A stretch of 15,372 bases of DNA from Paracoccaceae bacterium. GTDB taxonomy: Bacteria; Pseudomonadota; Alphaproteobacteria; Rhodobacterales; Rhodobacteraceae. The DNA is taken from contig SKNG01000050.1 of the NCBI GenBank assembly GCA_007120685.1, positions 1 through 15,372 on the forward strand. The letters run 5' to 3'. Position 1 is the stretch's first letter. Each line of letters starts with the position of its first letter. This document shows positions 6,397-13,817 of this stretch, one piece after another. The notes below the pieces were generated by a model, which ran no database searches, was not told the origin of the DNA, and saw only the letters and a program-made list of their open reading frames with translations. Both the position numbers and the translations under genes were made by a program.

Positions 6397-6412
6397 GCCG
6401 GCCCAGGCACCC
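6387..6412. terminator. Hairpin at the convergent iorB / pseudocaspase-gene junction
   Basis: GGGTGCCTG (6387-6395) and CAGGCACCC (6404-6412) form a perfect 9-bp stem with an 8-base loop. It overlaps the iorB TGA (6394-6396) and lies 11 bases past the stop of the opposing gene. The place suits a shared bidirectional terminator, but no T tract follows on either strand, so termination may need Rho or the structure may only protect message ends. Confidence 0.5.
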
Positions 6413-6422
6413 GGACACACGA

Positions 6423-8084
6423 TCAGTCCAGCAGCCGCAACACCCCTTCGGCCATCAGCCGTACCACCAACGACTGGGTCAGGTAGCCGGTGTCCGGCAG
6501 CCCGTTGTCGCGCTGATACTGGCGGATCGCCTGCCGCGTCTGTCGGTCGAACGAACCGTCGGCCGGCCCCGGGTCATAGCCCAACTGCGCCAGCCGCTGC
6601 TGAACCATCACCCTAGTGAAGCGGGGCAGCATCAGTGCTTCTTCCGCCGCGCGCGCCGCGTCGATCTCAGGATCGGGGGCGGGAAGGGTTTCAGGCTGCG
6701 CGACCTCAGGCCGCTCCGGCGCGGTCAGGGCATCGATACGCACGGCGGCCTGATCGGCAAAGGCTCCCTGCGGGTGATCCTGCAGGTAGCGCCGATAGGC
6801 TTCGACCGTATCCAGCGCCCGGGCGGCGTCCCAGGCGGCCCGGTCGCGCAGCGCTTCGGCGCGGGCGCGCTCTTCCTCGATCTCCTGCAACCGCTGCCGC
6901 GCGACCGAAGCGAACAGCCCCTCCGGGAACCGCTCCAGATAGAGGCGCAAGCCGGCCTCGTCGCCTGCAGCGCCCGTCTCGCGCCAGAAGGCGCGGTCGC
7001 GGCGCTCCTGCTCGGCCTGGCGTTCGCGCGCCTCGGCCTCCAGTTCGGCGGCACGGCGCGCAGCCTGGGCGGAAAGCTGAAACACCTGATCGCGGGTCAT
7101 GAAGCCGGTGGGGTCATGGGCATTGGCCCGCTGCCAGGCAGTTATGGCAGCGCGGCTTCCAGGGCCGAAGATGCCGTCGATGCCACGCGGGTCAAACCCC
7201 AGCAGCGTCAGTTCGCGCTGGATCGCCCGGCGCTCGTCACGGCTCAGCACCAGCGCCTCTTCCACCCGCTCAGGCGTCATCTCCAGCCGGGTCAAAGCCT
7301 CGCGCGCCGCAGCGACATGCGCGCCATCCGGGAAATCCGCGAGATAGCGGCGATAGGCGTCTTCGGTATCCGCCGCCTGGGCCTGCGCCCAGGCCCGGTT
7401 GTCGCCCTCCAGCGCCGGTTCGTGCCCTTCGGGCAGGAAGGTCAGATAGGGCGGGTCAAAGCCCTGCAGGCGCAAAGCCCGACCACGCGCGGCGGCGGCG
7501 CGCAGGTTGGTGCCGGGGCGGGCGGCGGCGCGCAGAAAGGCCTCGATCTGATCGGCCGGGCCGCTGACCAGCGTCACGCCTTGCGGCACCTCGATACGGT
7601 CCGGCAGGCCCTGCGCCAGCCCCGCCGCCGGCCGGCCGGGATAGCCGTAATCGGCAATCGCCACCACGGCCCCGCCCTGCAACCGACCGGCAACAGCCAG
7701 CGCGGTTTCCAGCCGCAATCCGGCATCGTCGACCGTCGCCAGATCCGGCGCCCGCGCATCGCTGCCCAGAAGCCAGGCCGAGCCGCCGCTGTGCAGCACA
7801 TAGCCCGCAAACACCACAATCACCCGCTGATGGCGCTGGCGCTCGATCCCCTCGGCCAGGGCCGACAGCGCCGCGCGCATGGTCGGCGCGGCCAGGTCGG
7901 TGGCCATGTCGACGGCAAATCCTGCCCCCGACAGCGGCCCGTCAAGGCGTAACAGCGCCTGCGCCCCACGCGCGTCGCGCAGATGGGTATGGCCTTCATT
8001 CGTGATGATCAGGGCGGTGCCGGATGCCGCCGCCTGAACCGAGAAGGCCAGAAGCAAGCCCAGTGCCAGACCGATCTTGCGCAT
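6423..8084 (-). CDS. Secreted peptidoglycan-binding protein with degenerate caspase-like (C14) domain
   Basis: A 553-residue exported protein. A signal peptide covers about 1-20 (basic start, hydrophobic core, VQAAA-S). Residues 22-205 resemble bacterial caspase-like peptidases (TALIITNEGHTHL opening), but the catalytic elements are altered. Where the family has a Gly-His-Gly-type motif this has F92-A-G-Y95-V, and where it has D-A-C-R this has D145-Y-G147-Y, so His and Cys both appear lost. Two PG_binding_1-type domains follow, about 284-330 and 490-545. Three tandem repeats of the form YxxYLxxFPxG (about 243-268, 378-400, 428-450) and a charged, probably coiled region (340-415) lie between them. 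The ATG at 8084 follows AGGGAG. It lies 30 bases after the PaaK-like ligase gene and is probably cotranscribed, though its job there is obscure. An envelope-binding scaffold role is an inference. Confidence 0.85.
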   Translation of the reverse strand: MRKIGLALGLLLAFSVQAAASGTALIITNEGHTHLRDARGAQALLRLDGPLSGAGFAVDMATDLAAPTMRAALSALAEGIERQRHQRVIVVFAGYVLHSGGSAWLLGSDARAPDLATVDDAGLRLETALAVAGRLQGGAVVAIADYGYPGRPAAGLAQGLPDRIEVPQGVTLVSGPADQIEAFLRAAARPGTNLRAAAARGRALRLQGFDPPYLTFLPEGHEPALEGDNRAWAQAQAADTEDAYRRYLADFPDGAHVAAAREALTRLEMTPERVEEALVLSRDERRAIQRELTLLGFDPRGIDGIFGPGSRAAITAWQRANAHDPTGFMTRDQVFQLSAQAARRAAELEAEARERQAEQERRDRAFWRETGAAGDEAGLRLYLERFPEGLFASVARQRLQEIEEERARAEALRDRAAWDAARALDTVEAYRRYLQDHPQGAFADQAAVRIDALTAPERPEVAQPETLPAPDPEIDAARAAEEALMLPRFTRVMVQQRLAQLGYDPGPADGSFDRQTRQAIRQYQRDNGLPDTGYLTQSLVVRLMAEGVLRLLD

Positions 8085-8114
8085 TGCAGTGCTCCCTTTC
8101 CCGGCGGGGCGGGA

Positions 8115-9335
8115 TCAGTCGTAGCTGCGCAGATCCTCGATCACCTTGCCATCGTTGGGCAGGGTGCCGGGTGGCACCAGTTCGACCTTGCCCCGCAGCT
8201 TCAGCGTATCAAGAAGCGTGCCCTCATACAATTTCGGGTTGGCCGCGCGGGTTTCCACGCGCACCGTCATCACGTCCATTTCACCCTCGCGGGTGGCGAC
8301 GACGCGGGCGCGGCTGACCTCCTGATGGCGGCTGACGAAATCGGCCACCTGTTCCGGGCGCACGAACATGCCCTTGATCTTCGTGGTCTGGTCGGCGCGG
8401 CCCATCCAGCCCTTGATGCGCAAGTTGCTGCGCCCGCAGGGGCTGGTGCCGGCCATCACCGCCGACAGATCGCCGGTGGCAAAGCGAATCAGCGGGTAAT
8501 CGGGGTTCAGCGAGGTGACCACTACCTCGCCCACCTCGCCCTCGGCGACCTGGTCGCCGGTGCCGGGGCGCACGATTTCGACGATCACGCCCTCGTCGAC
8601 GATCATGCCCTCCATCGCCTCGCTCTCATAGGCGATATTGCCCAGATCGGCGGTGGCATAGCATTGCCGGCAGGTGATGCCCCGATCAGCATATTCCTGC
8701 CGCAGCGAGGGGAAAAGCGCCCCGCCCCCCACCGCCGCGCGGGTGATGCCAAGCTTGACGCCGATCTCGTCGGCCTTGTCCAGGATCACCTTCAGATAAT
8801 CCGGCGTGCCGGCATAGGCGGTGGTGCCGATATCGGCGGCGGCGCGGACCTGCAATTCGGTCTGGCCGGTGCCGGCGGGAAACACCGCCGCCCCCACCGC
8901 CCGCGCGCCGCTTTCGAACATCATGCCGGCGGGGACGAAATGGTAGGAAAAGCAGTTATGCACGATATCGCCCGCGCCGATGCCCAGCGCATGCAGGAAA
9001 CGGCCCATGCGCCACCAGTCGGGCGCCGTGCGGCCGGGCTCATAGATCGGGCCGGGGGACTGGAACACATGGTCAAACCCGCCCGCCGGGCGCGTGGTCA
9101 GCCCGCCAAAGGGCGCGGCCTCGGCCTGGGCAGCCACCAGCGCCGATTTGCGCAGCACAGGCAGCGCGGCCAGCGCCTGGGCCGAGGTGACGGCGGCCGG
9201 ATCGACACCCTGCAGGCTGGCGGCATAGCCCGCCGCGGCCTGCGCGCGGGCAATCTGGGCCGGCAGGGCCTGGGCCAGATCGGCGGCACGCTGATCGGCC
9301 GAGCGGGTTTCCAAGGCGTCGAAATGCTTGCTCAT
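8115..9335 (-). CDS. Phenylacetate-CoA ligase (PaaK)-like AMP-forming enzyme
   Basis: A 406-residue member of the PaaK branch of adenylate-forming ligases, expected to join CoA to an aromatic or other organic acid with ATP giving AMP and pyrophosphate. Visible motifs: YATADLG (226-232), R284-F-A-T-G-D289-L, G312-R-A-D-Q-T-T-K-I-K-G, and a C-terminal K397 in NDGKVIED, in place of the catalytic lysine. The N-terminal phosphate loop, normally Ser/Thr/Gly-rich, is replaced by F91-Q-S-P-G-P-I-Y-E-P-G. I chose ATG 9335 because MSKHFDALETR matches the usual family opening and GAGG lies 4 bases upstream. A GTG at 9407 overlapping the livF stop (GTGA) and ATGs at 9398 and 9386 are alternatives. It follows livF in the transporter operon, suggesting it activates the imported acid. 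Substrate is unknown. Confidence 0.88.
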   Translation of the reverse strand: MSKHFDALETRSADQRAADLAQALPAQIARAQAAAGYAASLQGVDPAAVTSAQALAALPVLRKSALVAAQAEAAPFGGLTTRPAGGFDHVFQSPGPIYEPGRTAPDWWRMGRFLHALGIGAGDIVHNCFSYHFVPAGMMFESGARAVGAAVFPAGTGQTELQVRAAADIGTTAYAGTPDYLKVILDKADEIGVKLGITRAAVGGGALFPSLRQEYADRGITCRQCYATADLGNIAYESEAMEGMIVDEGVIVEIVRPGTGDQVAEGEVGEVVVTSLNPDYPLIRFATGDLSAVMAGTSPCGRSNLRIKGWMGRADQTTKIKGMFVRPEQVADFVSRHQEVSRARVVATREGEMDVMTVRVETRAANPKLYEGTLLDTLKLRGKVELVPPGTLPNDGKVIEDLRSYD

Positions 9336-9403
9336 CGTCCCTCGCGGTGCCCTGCCCGCGCCCCCCGTTGCCTTGACCTCCGTCATGTCGACGCCCATCG
9401 CCG

Positions 9404-10228
9404 TCACGCCAGCCAGCGCTTGCGGCGGCGGTAGCTGCGCACGTCGCGATAGCTGCGGCGGCCCTTGTCGGACATGCCCAGGTAGAACTCCTTCACATCC
9501 GGGTTCTCGCGCAGCGCATCGGCGTTGCCCTCCATCACCACGCGGCCGTTTTCCAGGATGTAGCCGGTATGGGCGTAGCGCAGCGCGACATTGGTGTTCT
9601 GCTCGGCCAGCAGGAAGGTCACGCCCTGTTCCGCGTTCAGGCGGCTGACGATGGTGAAGATCTGCTCCACCAACTGCGGCGCGAGGCCCATCGAAGGCTC
9701 GTCCAGCAGGATCGTTTCCGGCCGGGACATCAGCGCACGGCCGATCGCCGTCATCTGCTGCTCGCCGCCCGAGGTATAGCCCGACTGGCTGCGCCGGCGT
9801 TCCTTCAGGCGGGGGAAATACTCATAGACCATCTCCAGGTCCGCCTGGACATCGGCGCGCCCTTCCCTGCGGGTGTAGGCGCCGGTCAAAAGGTTCTCTT
9901 CGACGGTCAGGTGTTCGAAGCAATGCCGCCCCTCCATCACCTGGATGACGCCCTGGCGCACCAGATCGGCGGGGTCGGCGCCGGCCATGTTCTTGCCGCG
10001 ATAGAGGATCGAGCCCTTGGTGATCTCGCCGCGCTCTGACGCCAGCAGGCCGGAAATCGACTTCAGCGTGGTGGACTTGCCGGCGCCGTTGCCACCCAGC
10101 AGCGCGGTTATGGCGCCCTTGGGCACGCGCAGGCTGACGCCCTTCAGGGTAAGGATCACATGGTTGTAGATCACCTCGATGTTGTTGACCTCCAGCAGGG
10201 CTTCGGTCTTGGTCTGGGCGTCGAACAT
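9404..10228 (-). CDS. livF: Branched-chain amino acid-type ABC transporter, ATP-binding protein LivF
   Basis: A 274-residue cytoplasmic ATPase, one of two that power the LivH/LivM permease. Walker A is GGNGAGKS (45-52), the ABC signature is TSGGEQQ (152-158), Walker B is ILLDEP (173-178), and the LivF-style switch region reads LLAEQN (206-211). LivF is normally about 235 residues; this one ends in an Arg-rich tail (257-274, RRSYRDVRSYRRRKRWLA), an extra beyond the ATPase fold. The ATG at 10228 follows AGGGA at about 9 bases. An in-frame ATG at 10279 would add 17 residues unlike the family and is disfavoured. It lies downstream of the binding-protein gene, separated by 110 bases with a strong hairpin, and abuts the PaaK-like ligase gene. 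Liv-type systems also carry aromatic acids, so the gene name does not fix the substrate. Confidence 0.92.
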   Translation of the reverse strand: MFDAQTKTEALLEVNNIEVIYNHVILTLKGVSLRVPKGAITALLGGNGAGKSTTLKSISGLLASERGEITKGSILYRGKNMAGADPADLVRQGVIQVMEGRHCFEHLTVEENLLTGAYTRREGRADVQADLEMVYEYFPRLKERRRSQSGYTSGGEQQMTAIGRALMSRPETILLDEPSMGLAPQLVEQIFTIVSRLNAEQGVTFLLAEQNTNVALRYAHTGYILENGRVVMEGNADALRENPDVKEFYLGMSDKGRRSYRDVRSYRRRKRWLA

Positions 10229-10293
10229 GGGGTTGATCCCTTGGCTATGGGCCGTGTCTGTCAGGCCGCCGGCTGGCATGCGTGGCGGCGAAG

Positions 10294-10323
10294 GGGCGGG
10301 CGCGATGCGGCTCGCGCCCGCCC
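10294..10323. promoter_or_regulatory. Strong 12-bp hairpin between the binding-protein gene and livF
   Basis: GGGCGGGCGCGA (10294-10305) and TCGCGCCCGCCC (10312-10323) form a perfect 12-bp stem with a 6-base loop, 15 bases past the binding-protein stop. No T tract follows in the reading direction. Such hairpins commonly sit after periplasmic binding-protein genes, where they protect the upstream message and lower expression of later genes. A partial terminator is the other reading. Confidence 0.75.
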
Positions 10324-10338
10324 GTGGGTGTCAGGCGA

Positions 10339-11643
10339 TCAGCCGCCCGAACGCTCCAGGCACTGGGGCTCGATGTCATTCTCGGCGGCGTAGGCCAGCG
10401 AATCTTCCATCACCATTTCCATGATCATCTCGCGGTCGGAGTCGATCCAGTCGGTGATCAGGTTCCAGGTGCCGGTGTTGGCATCCCATTCCTGGATCAT
10501 CGCGGCACCCGAGCCGCCGTGGTTCTGGCAGGAGACCGAGAATTCAGGGCCAAAGCCAGGCAGACCCAGCGCGGCCATCCGTTCTTCGGTCATTTCCAGA
10601 CTAGCCATGCCATCGCGCATCATCGCCGCAGTGATGTTCGGCGTGCCGTGGATTTCCTGCGCGGTCCGGGCGGCTTCGGTGGCCAGCATCGCGGCATAAA
10701 GCCCGCGCGAGTAGAGCACGGTGCCGACCTCGTCACCGGTACCGGCATAGAGACCAGGCTCGATGACATAGTTCTGGATGTCGGCGTAGATCGGGTAATC
10801 GGTGCCCGTGCCGTGCATGGCCAGCGAGCGGTAGCCATGCGCCCCGTCGCCGACCGGCATCACGTCCTGCTCGGAGCCCGACCACCAGACACCGTAGAAG
10901 TTGTTCATCGGGAAGCGGATATTGGCGGCTTCCTGAATCGCGGTCGGGTTCATCACGCCCCAGCCCCACATCAGCACATAGTCAGGCCGCTCGCGGCGGA
11001 TCTGCAGCCACTGGCTGCGCTGTTCCTGGCCCGGGCTGTCCACGCCCAGTGCAAGGAACTCGAAGCCCAGTTCCTCGGAAAGACGGTTCAGCGTGGGGAT
11101 CGGCTCGCGCCCGTAGGCCGAATTGTGATAGACCAGCGCGATCTTCTTGCCAGCCAGCGAGCCGTCGTTTTCCGCCAGAAGATGGTTGATAATCACACTG
11201 GCGCCGTCCCAGTAGGTGGCGGGGTAGTTGAAGACCCAGTTGAACACCTCGCCGTTGACCGCGCTGGTGCGGCCGTAGCCCATCGAATGCACCGGGATCC
11301 CGTCCTGCGTGGCGCGCGGGATGATCTGATAGGTGATGCCGGTCGAAAGCGGCTGGATGATCAGCGGGTTGTCGCCGCGGATCGACTGGTAGCATTCCAC
11401 CCCGCGTTCGGTGTTATAGGCGGTTTCGCATTCCGTGAAGCGGATCGGCACGCCGCCGATACCGCCGTCGCGCTCGTTCAGCAGGGTCAGGTAATCCTGA
11501 TAGCCATCGGCGAAGGCGATGCCGTTGGGGGCGAAGGGCCCGGTGCGGTAGTTCAGCATCGGAAAGTGCAGCGAGTCGGCCAGTGCGGGCCCGGCTGCCA
11601 CCATGGTCGCCGCAACGACTGCGGCCATTCTTGTCATTCTCAT
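10339..11643 (-). CDS. Periplasmic substrate-binding protein of a Liv-type ABC transporter
   Basis: A 434-residue type 1 periplasmic binding protein (Peripla_BP_6/LivK-like). It captures the solute in the periplasm and delivers it to LivHM. A signal peptide covers about 1-23 (MRMTRMAAVVAATMVAAGPALA, then DS). The mature protein opens with LHFPMLNYRTGPFAPNG, the ligand-contacting start of this family, and continues through two alpha/beta lobes. Four or more cysteines (in ECETAYN, VECYQ, VSCQNH, PQCLE) could form disulfides. The start is set by GGAGGA at 11650-11655, six bases before ATG 11643. The ATG at 11658 overlaps that ribosome site and is rejected. It lies between livM and livF. Neighbouring CoA ligases favour an aromatic or fatty acid over an amino acid, but this is an inference. 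Confidence 0.92.
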   Translation of the reverse strand: MRMTRMAAVVAATMVAAGPALADSLHFPMLNYRTGPFAPNGIAFADGYQDYLTLLNERDGGIGGVPIRFTECETAYNTERGVECYQSIRGDNPLIIQPLSTGITYQIIPRATQDGIPVHSMGYGRTSAVNGEVFNWVFNYPATYWDGASVIINHLLAENDGSLAGKKIALVYHNSAYGREPIPTLNRLSEELGFEFLALGVDSPGQEQRSQWLQIRRERPDYVLMWGWGVMNPTAIQEAANIRFPMNNFYGVWWSGSEQDVMPVGDGAHGYRSLAMHGTGTDYPIYADIQNYVIEPGLYAGTGDEVGTVLYSRGLYAAMLATEAARTAQEIHGTPNITAAMMRDGMASLEMTEERMAALGLPGFGPEFSVSCQNHGGSGAAMIQEWDANTGTWNLITDWIDSDREMIMEMVMEDSLAYAAENDIEPQCLERSGG

Positions 11644-11649
11644 CGGTTC

Positions 11650-11655
11650 TCCTCC
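11650..11655 (-). promoter_or_regulatory. Ribosome binding site deciding the binding-protein start
   Basis: GGAGGA on the minus strand lies six bases before ATG 11643. The upstream in-frame ATG at 11658 directly abuts this ribosome site and has none of its own at proper spacing, so 11643 is the start. Confidence 0.8.
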
Positions 11656-11712
11656 CATTGAGTTTTGATGATCGTCCTGGTTGGGTTCTTGATTTTCCCG
11701 CCCCGCGCCCGC

Positions 11713-12789
11713 CTAGTGCGGGAAGGGCCAGAGCCGGAGTTTCTCCTTGATGGTGCGCCACAGGGCGGTGATGCCATGCGGCTCCGTGATCAGAAACAGC
11801 AGGATCAGCGCGCCGATGATCATGATCTCCAGATGCGCGGCCAGATCGGTTGACCAGCCAAGCTGGTCGACCAGGAGCAGTTTGAGCAGCACCGGCCCCA
11901 CGATCAGGAAGAAGGCGCCGATGAAAGAGCCCAGGATCGAGCCCAGCCCGCCGATGATGACCATGAAAAGGATGATGAAGGATTTTTCGATGCCGAAAGC
12001 CTCGCTCGCCTCGGCCGCGCCCAGATAGACCGCAAAGAACAAAGCGCCGGCCACGCCGATGAAGAAGGACGACACCGCGAAGGCCGAAAGCTTCGCCATC
12101 ATCGGGTTCACGCCGATGATTTCCGCGGCGATGTCCATGTCGCGGATCGCCATCCAGCGGCGGCCCAGCGTGCCGCGCGTCAGGTTGCGCGCCAGCCAGG
12201 CCAGCGCCACCACGAAGACCAGACACAACAGATACATGTTGACCGCGCTGGCACGCGGACCGGTGACGGGCATGCCCAGAAACTCGCGCGTGGGCATCGA
12301 GATCATGCCGGTGGGCGAGTTGTTGTAGAACCAGGGCTGCTGGGTGAACAGCCAGATCAGGAAGAACTGCGCCGCCAGTGTGGCCACCGCCAGATAGAAG
12401 CCCTTGATGCGCAGGCTGGGCAGGCCGAACAGCACGCCCACCCCCGCCGTCACCAGCCCGGCCAGCAGGACCACGAAGACGATGCTGAGCCCGGGAAAGG
12501 CGGTGGTCAGCTTGAAGGTGGCATAGGCCCCCACGGCCATGAACGCCCCCGAGCCAAGGGACAGCTGCCCGCAATAGCCGATCAGGATGTTCAGCCCCAG
12601 CGCCGCGATGGCGTAGATCAGGAAGGGCAGCACGATGGCATTGGCCCAGTAATCGTTGATCACGAAGGGCATGACCAGAAAGGCGAAGGCCAGCACCATG
12701 TAATAGGCGATGCGGTCGCCACGGATGGGGAAGGTCTGGTTGTCGGCGGCGTAGCTTGTCTTGAAGTCGCCGGCTTCGCGGTAGATCAT
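11713..12789 (-). CDS. livM: Branched-chain amino acid-type ABC transporter permease LivM
   Basis: A 358-residue inner-membrane permease pairing with LivH to form the channel. It begins with a hydrophilic stretch (about 1-25) and has about nine to ten hydrophobic segments, starting near YYMVLAFAFLVMPFVI. The LivM signature I-G-Y-C-G-Q-L-S-L-G-S-G-A-F (about 70-83) is intact, as is the cytoplasmic coupling loop R-R-W-M-A-I-R-D-M-D-I-A-A-E-I-I-G-V with conserved Ala and Gly. The ATG at 12789 follows AGAGGG. Only three bases separate it from the livH stop, indicating translational coupling. The 69-base gap to the binding-protein gene has no clear signal beyond that gene's ribosome site. Confidence 0.93.
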   Translation of the reverse strand: MIYREAGDFKTSYAADNQTFPIRGDRIAYYMVLAFAFLVMPFVINDYWANAIVLPFLIYAIAALGLNILIGYCGQLSLGSGAFMAVGAYATFKLTTAFPGLSIVFVVLLAGLVTAGVGVLFGLPSLRIKGFYLAVATLAAQFFLIWLFTQQPWFYNNSPTGMISMPTREFLGMPVTGPRASAVNMYLLCLVFVVALAWLARNLTRGTLGRRWMAIRDMDIAAEIIGVNPMMAKLSAFAVSSFFIGVAGALFFAVYLGAAEASEAFGIEKSFIILFMVIIGGLGSILGSFIGAFFLIVGPVLLKLLLVDQLGWSTDLAAHLEIMIIGALILLFLITEPHGITALWRTIKEKLRLWPFPH

Positions 12790-12792
12790 GGC

Positions 12793-13779
12793 TCAGACCC
12801 TCTCGATGATCTTTTCGCCGAACAGCCCCTGCGGGCGGAACAGCAGGAACACCAGCGCCAGCATGTAGGCGAACCAGTTTTCGGTCGCGCTGCCGACGAT
12901 CGGCTGCATGAAGAAATCGAAGAGCTTCTCGCCCACCCCGATGATCAGCCCGCCGACAATCGCGCCGGGGATCGAGGTGAAGCCTCCCAGAATCAGCACC
13001 GGCAGCGCCTTCAGCGCGATCAGCGACAGGCTGAACTGCACCCCTGACTTCGCGCCCCACATGATGCCGGCAACCAGCGCCACGATCCCGGCCAGCGACC
13101 AGACCAGCACCCAGATGAAGCGCAGCGAGATGCCCACCGACAGCGCGGCCTGGTGGTCATCGGCCACCGCGCGCAGCGCCCGGCCCTGTTTGGTGTATTG
13201 CGAGAAAATCACCAGGCCGATCACCAGCAGGCCGGCGATGACGGCCGCCCATATCTCCAGTGTATCGACGAAAAAGCCGTAGCCGAACCAGGCGAAGGTC
13301 AGGTCGTCCACGGTTTCCGACATGCCCTGCGGGATGCCGACATCCATGCGCTTGACCTCGGCGCCCCACATGATGTCGCCCAGCCCTTCCAGGAAATAGG
13401 CGAGCCCGATGGTGGCCATGAACAGGATGATCGGCTCCTGGTTGACCAGATGGCGGAAGATGTAGCGTTCGACCAGCCAGGCAAAGGCCACCATTACCGC
13501 AACCGTGCCGATGATCGCCACGACGGTGGGCAGGGTGAAACCGAAATGGTGCAGCCTGGTGCCGAAGATGGCGTTGATCAGATGCGAGAACGGGATCTGC
13601 CCGGTCTGCAGCCCCACCAGCGTCAGCGCGGCAAACAGTGCCATCACCCCCTGGCTGAAATTGAAGATGCCGGACGCCTTGAAGATCAGCACGAAGCCCA
13701 GCGCCACCAGCGCATACATGACCCCGGCGGCGAGGCCGTTGACGGCCGCTTCCATGGCGAAAAGTAGCGTATCAGGCAT
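12793..13779 (-). CDS. livH: Branched-chain amino acid-type ABC transporter permease LivH
   Basis: A 328-residue inner-membrane permease, partner of LivM. It opens with N-G-L-A-A-G-V-M-Y-A-L-V-A-L-G-F, then F-N-F-S-Q-G, both LivH hallmarks. About eight hydrophobic segments follow. The ATPase-coupling loop is T-K-Q-G-R-A-L-R-A-V-A-D-D-H-Q-A-A and the late G-G-F-T-S-I-P-G-A-I-V-G-G is typical. It is somewhat longer than the roughly 290-310 usual for LivH; a loop at about 65-85 and another at about 140-170 look extended. The ATG at 13779 follows a strong GGAGGGG, 38 bases after the livG stop. It probably forms the pore with LivM, energised by LivG and LivF. Confidence 0.93.
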   Translation of the reverse strand: MPDTLLFAMEAAVNGLAAGVMYALVALGFVLIFKASGIFNFSQGVMALFAALTLVGLQTGQIPFSHLINAIFGTRLHHFGFTLPTVVAIIGTVAVMVAFAWLVERYIFRHLVNQEPIILFMATIGLAYFLEGLGDIMWGAEVKRMDVGIPQGMSETVDDLTFAWFGYGFFVDTLEIWAAVIAGLLVIGLVIFSQYTKQGRALRAVADDHQAALSVGISLRFIWVLVWSLAGIVALVAGIMWGAKSGVQFSLSLIALKALPVLILGGFTSIPGAIVGGLIIGVGEKLFDFFMQPIVGSATENWFAYMLALVFLLFRPQGLFGEKIIERV

Positions 13780-13817
13780 CGCTGCCCCTCCCCCCGATGC
13801 GGACCGTGATGCCCCTC

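Noticed and set aside
8085..8114. Terminator between the ligase gene and the pseudocaspase gene
   Set aside because: The 30 bases hold a ribosome site and no stem with a T tract, so cotranscription is the simpler reading.
9336..9407. GTG start of the PaaK-like ligase overlapping the livF stop (GTGA)
   Set aside because: Possible by coupling, but the 24 added residues do not resemble the family opening and ATG 9335 has a ribosome site. Kept as an alternative only.
7983..9434. Plus-strand open frame antisense to the PaaK-like ligase gene
   Set aside because: His/Gly/Arg-rich shadow; the ligase motifs on the minus strand explain the region.
10229..10279. Upstream ATG for livF at 10279
   Set aside because: Adds 17 residues unlike LivF; ATG 10228 has AGGGA at suitable distance.
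11414..13060. Minus-strand open frame (548 codons) in another frame across livM and parts of livH and the binding-protein gene
   Set aside because: Spans gene boundaries, is Arg/Gly/His-rich without hydrophobic segments, and conflicts with well-supported transporter genes.
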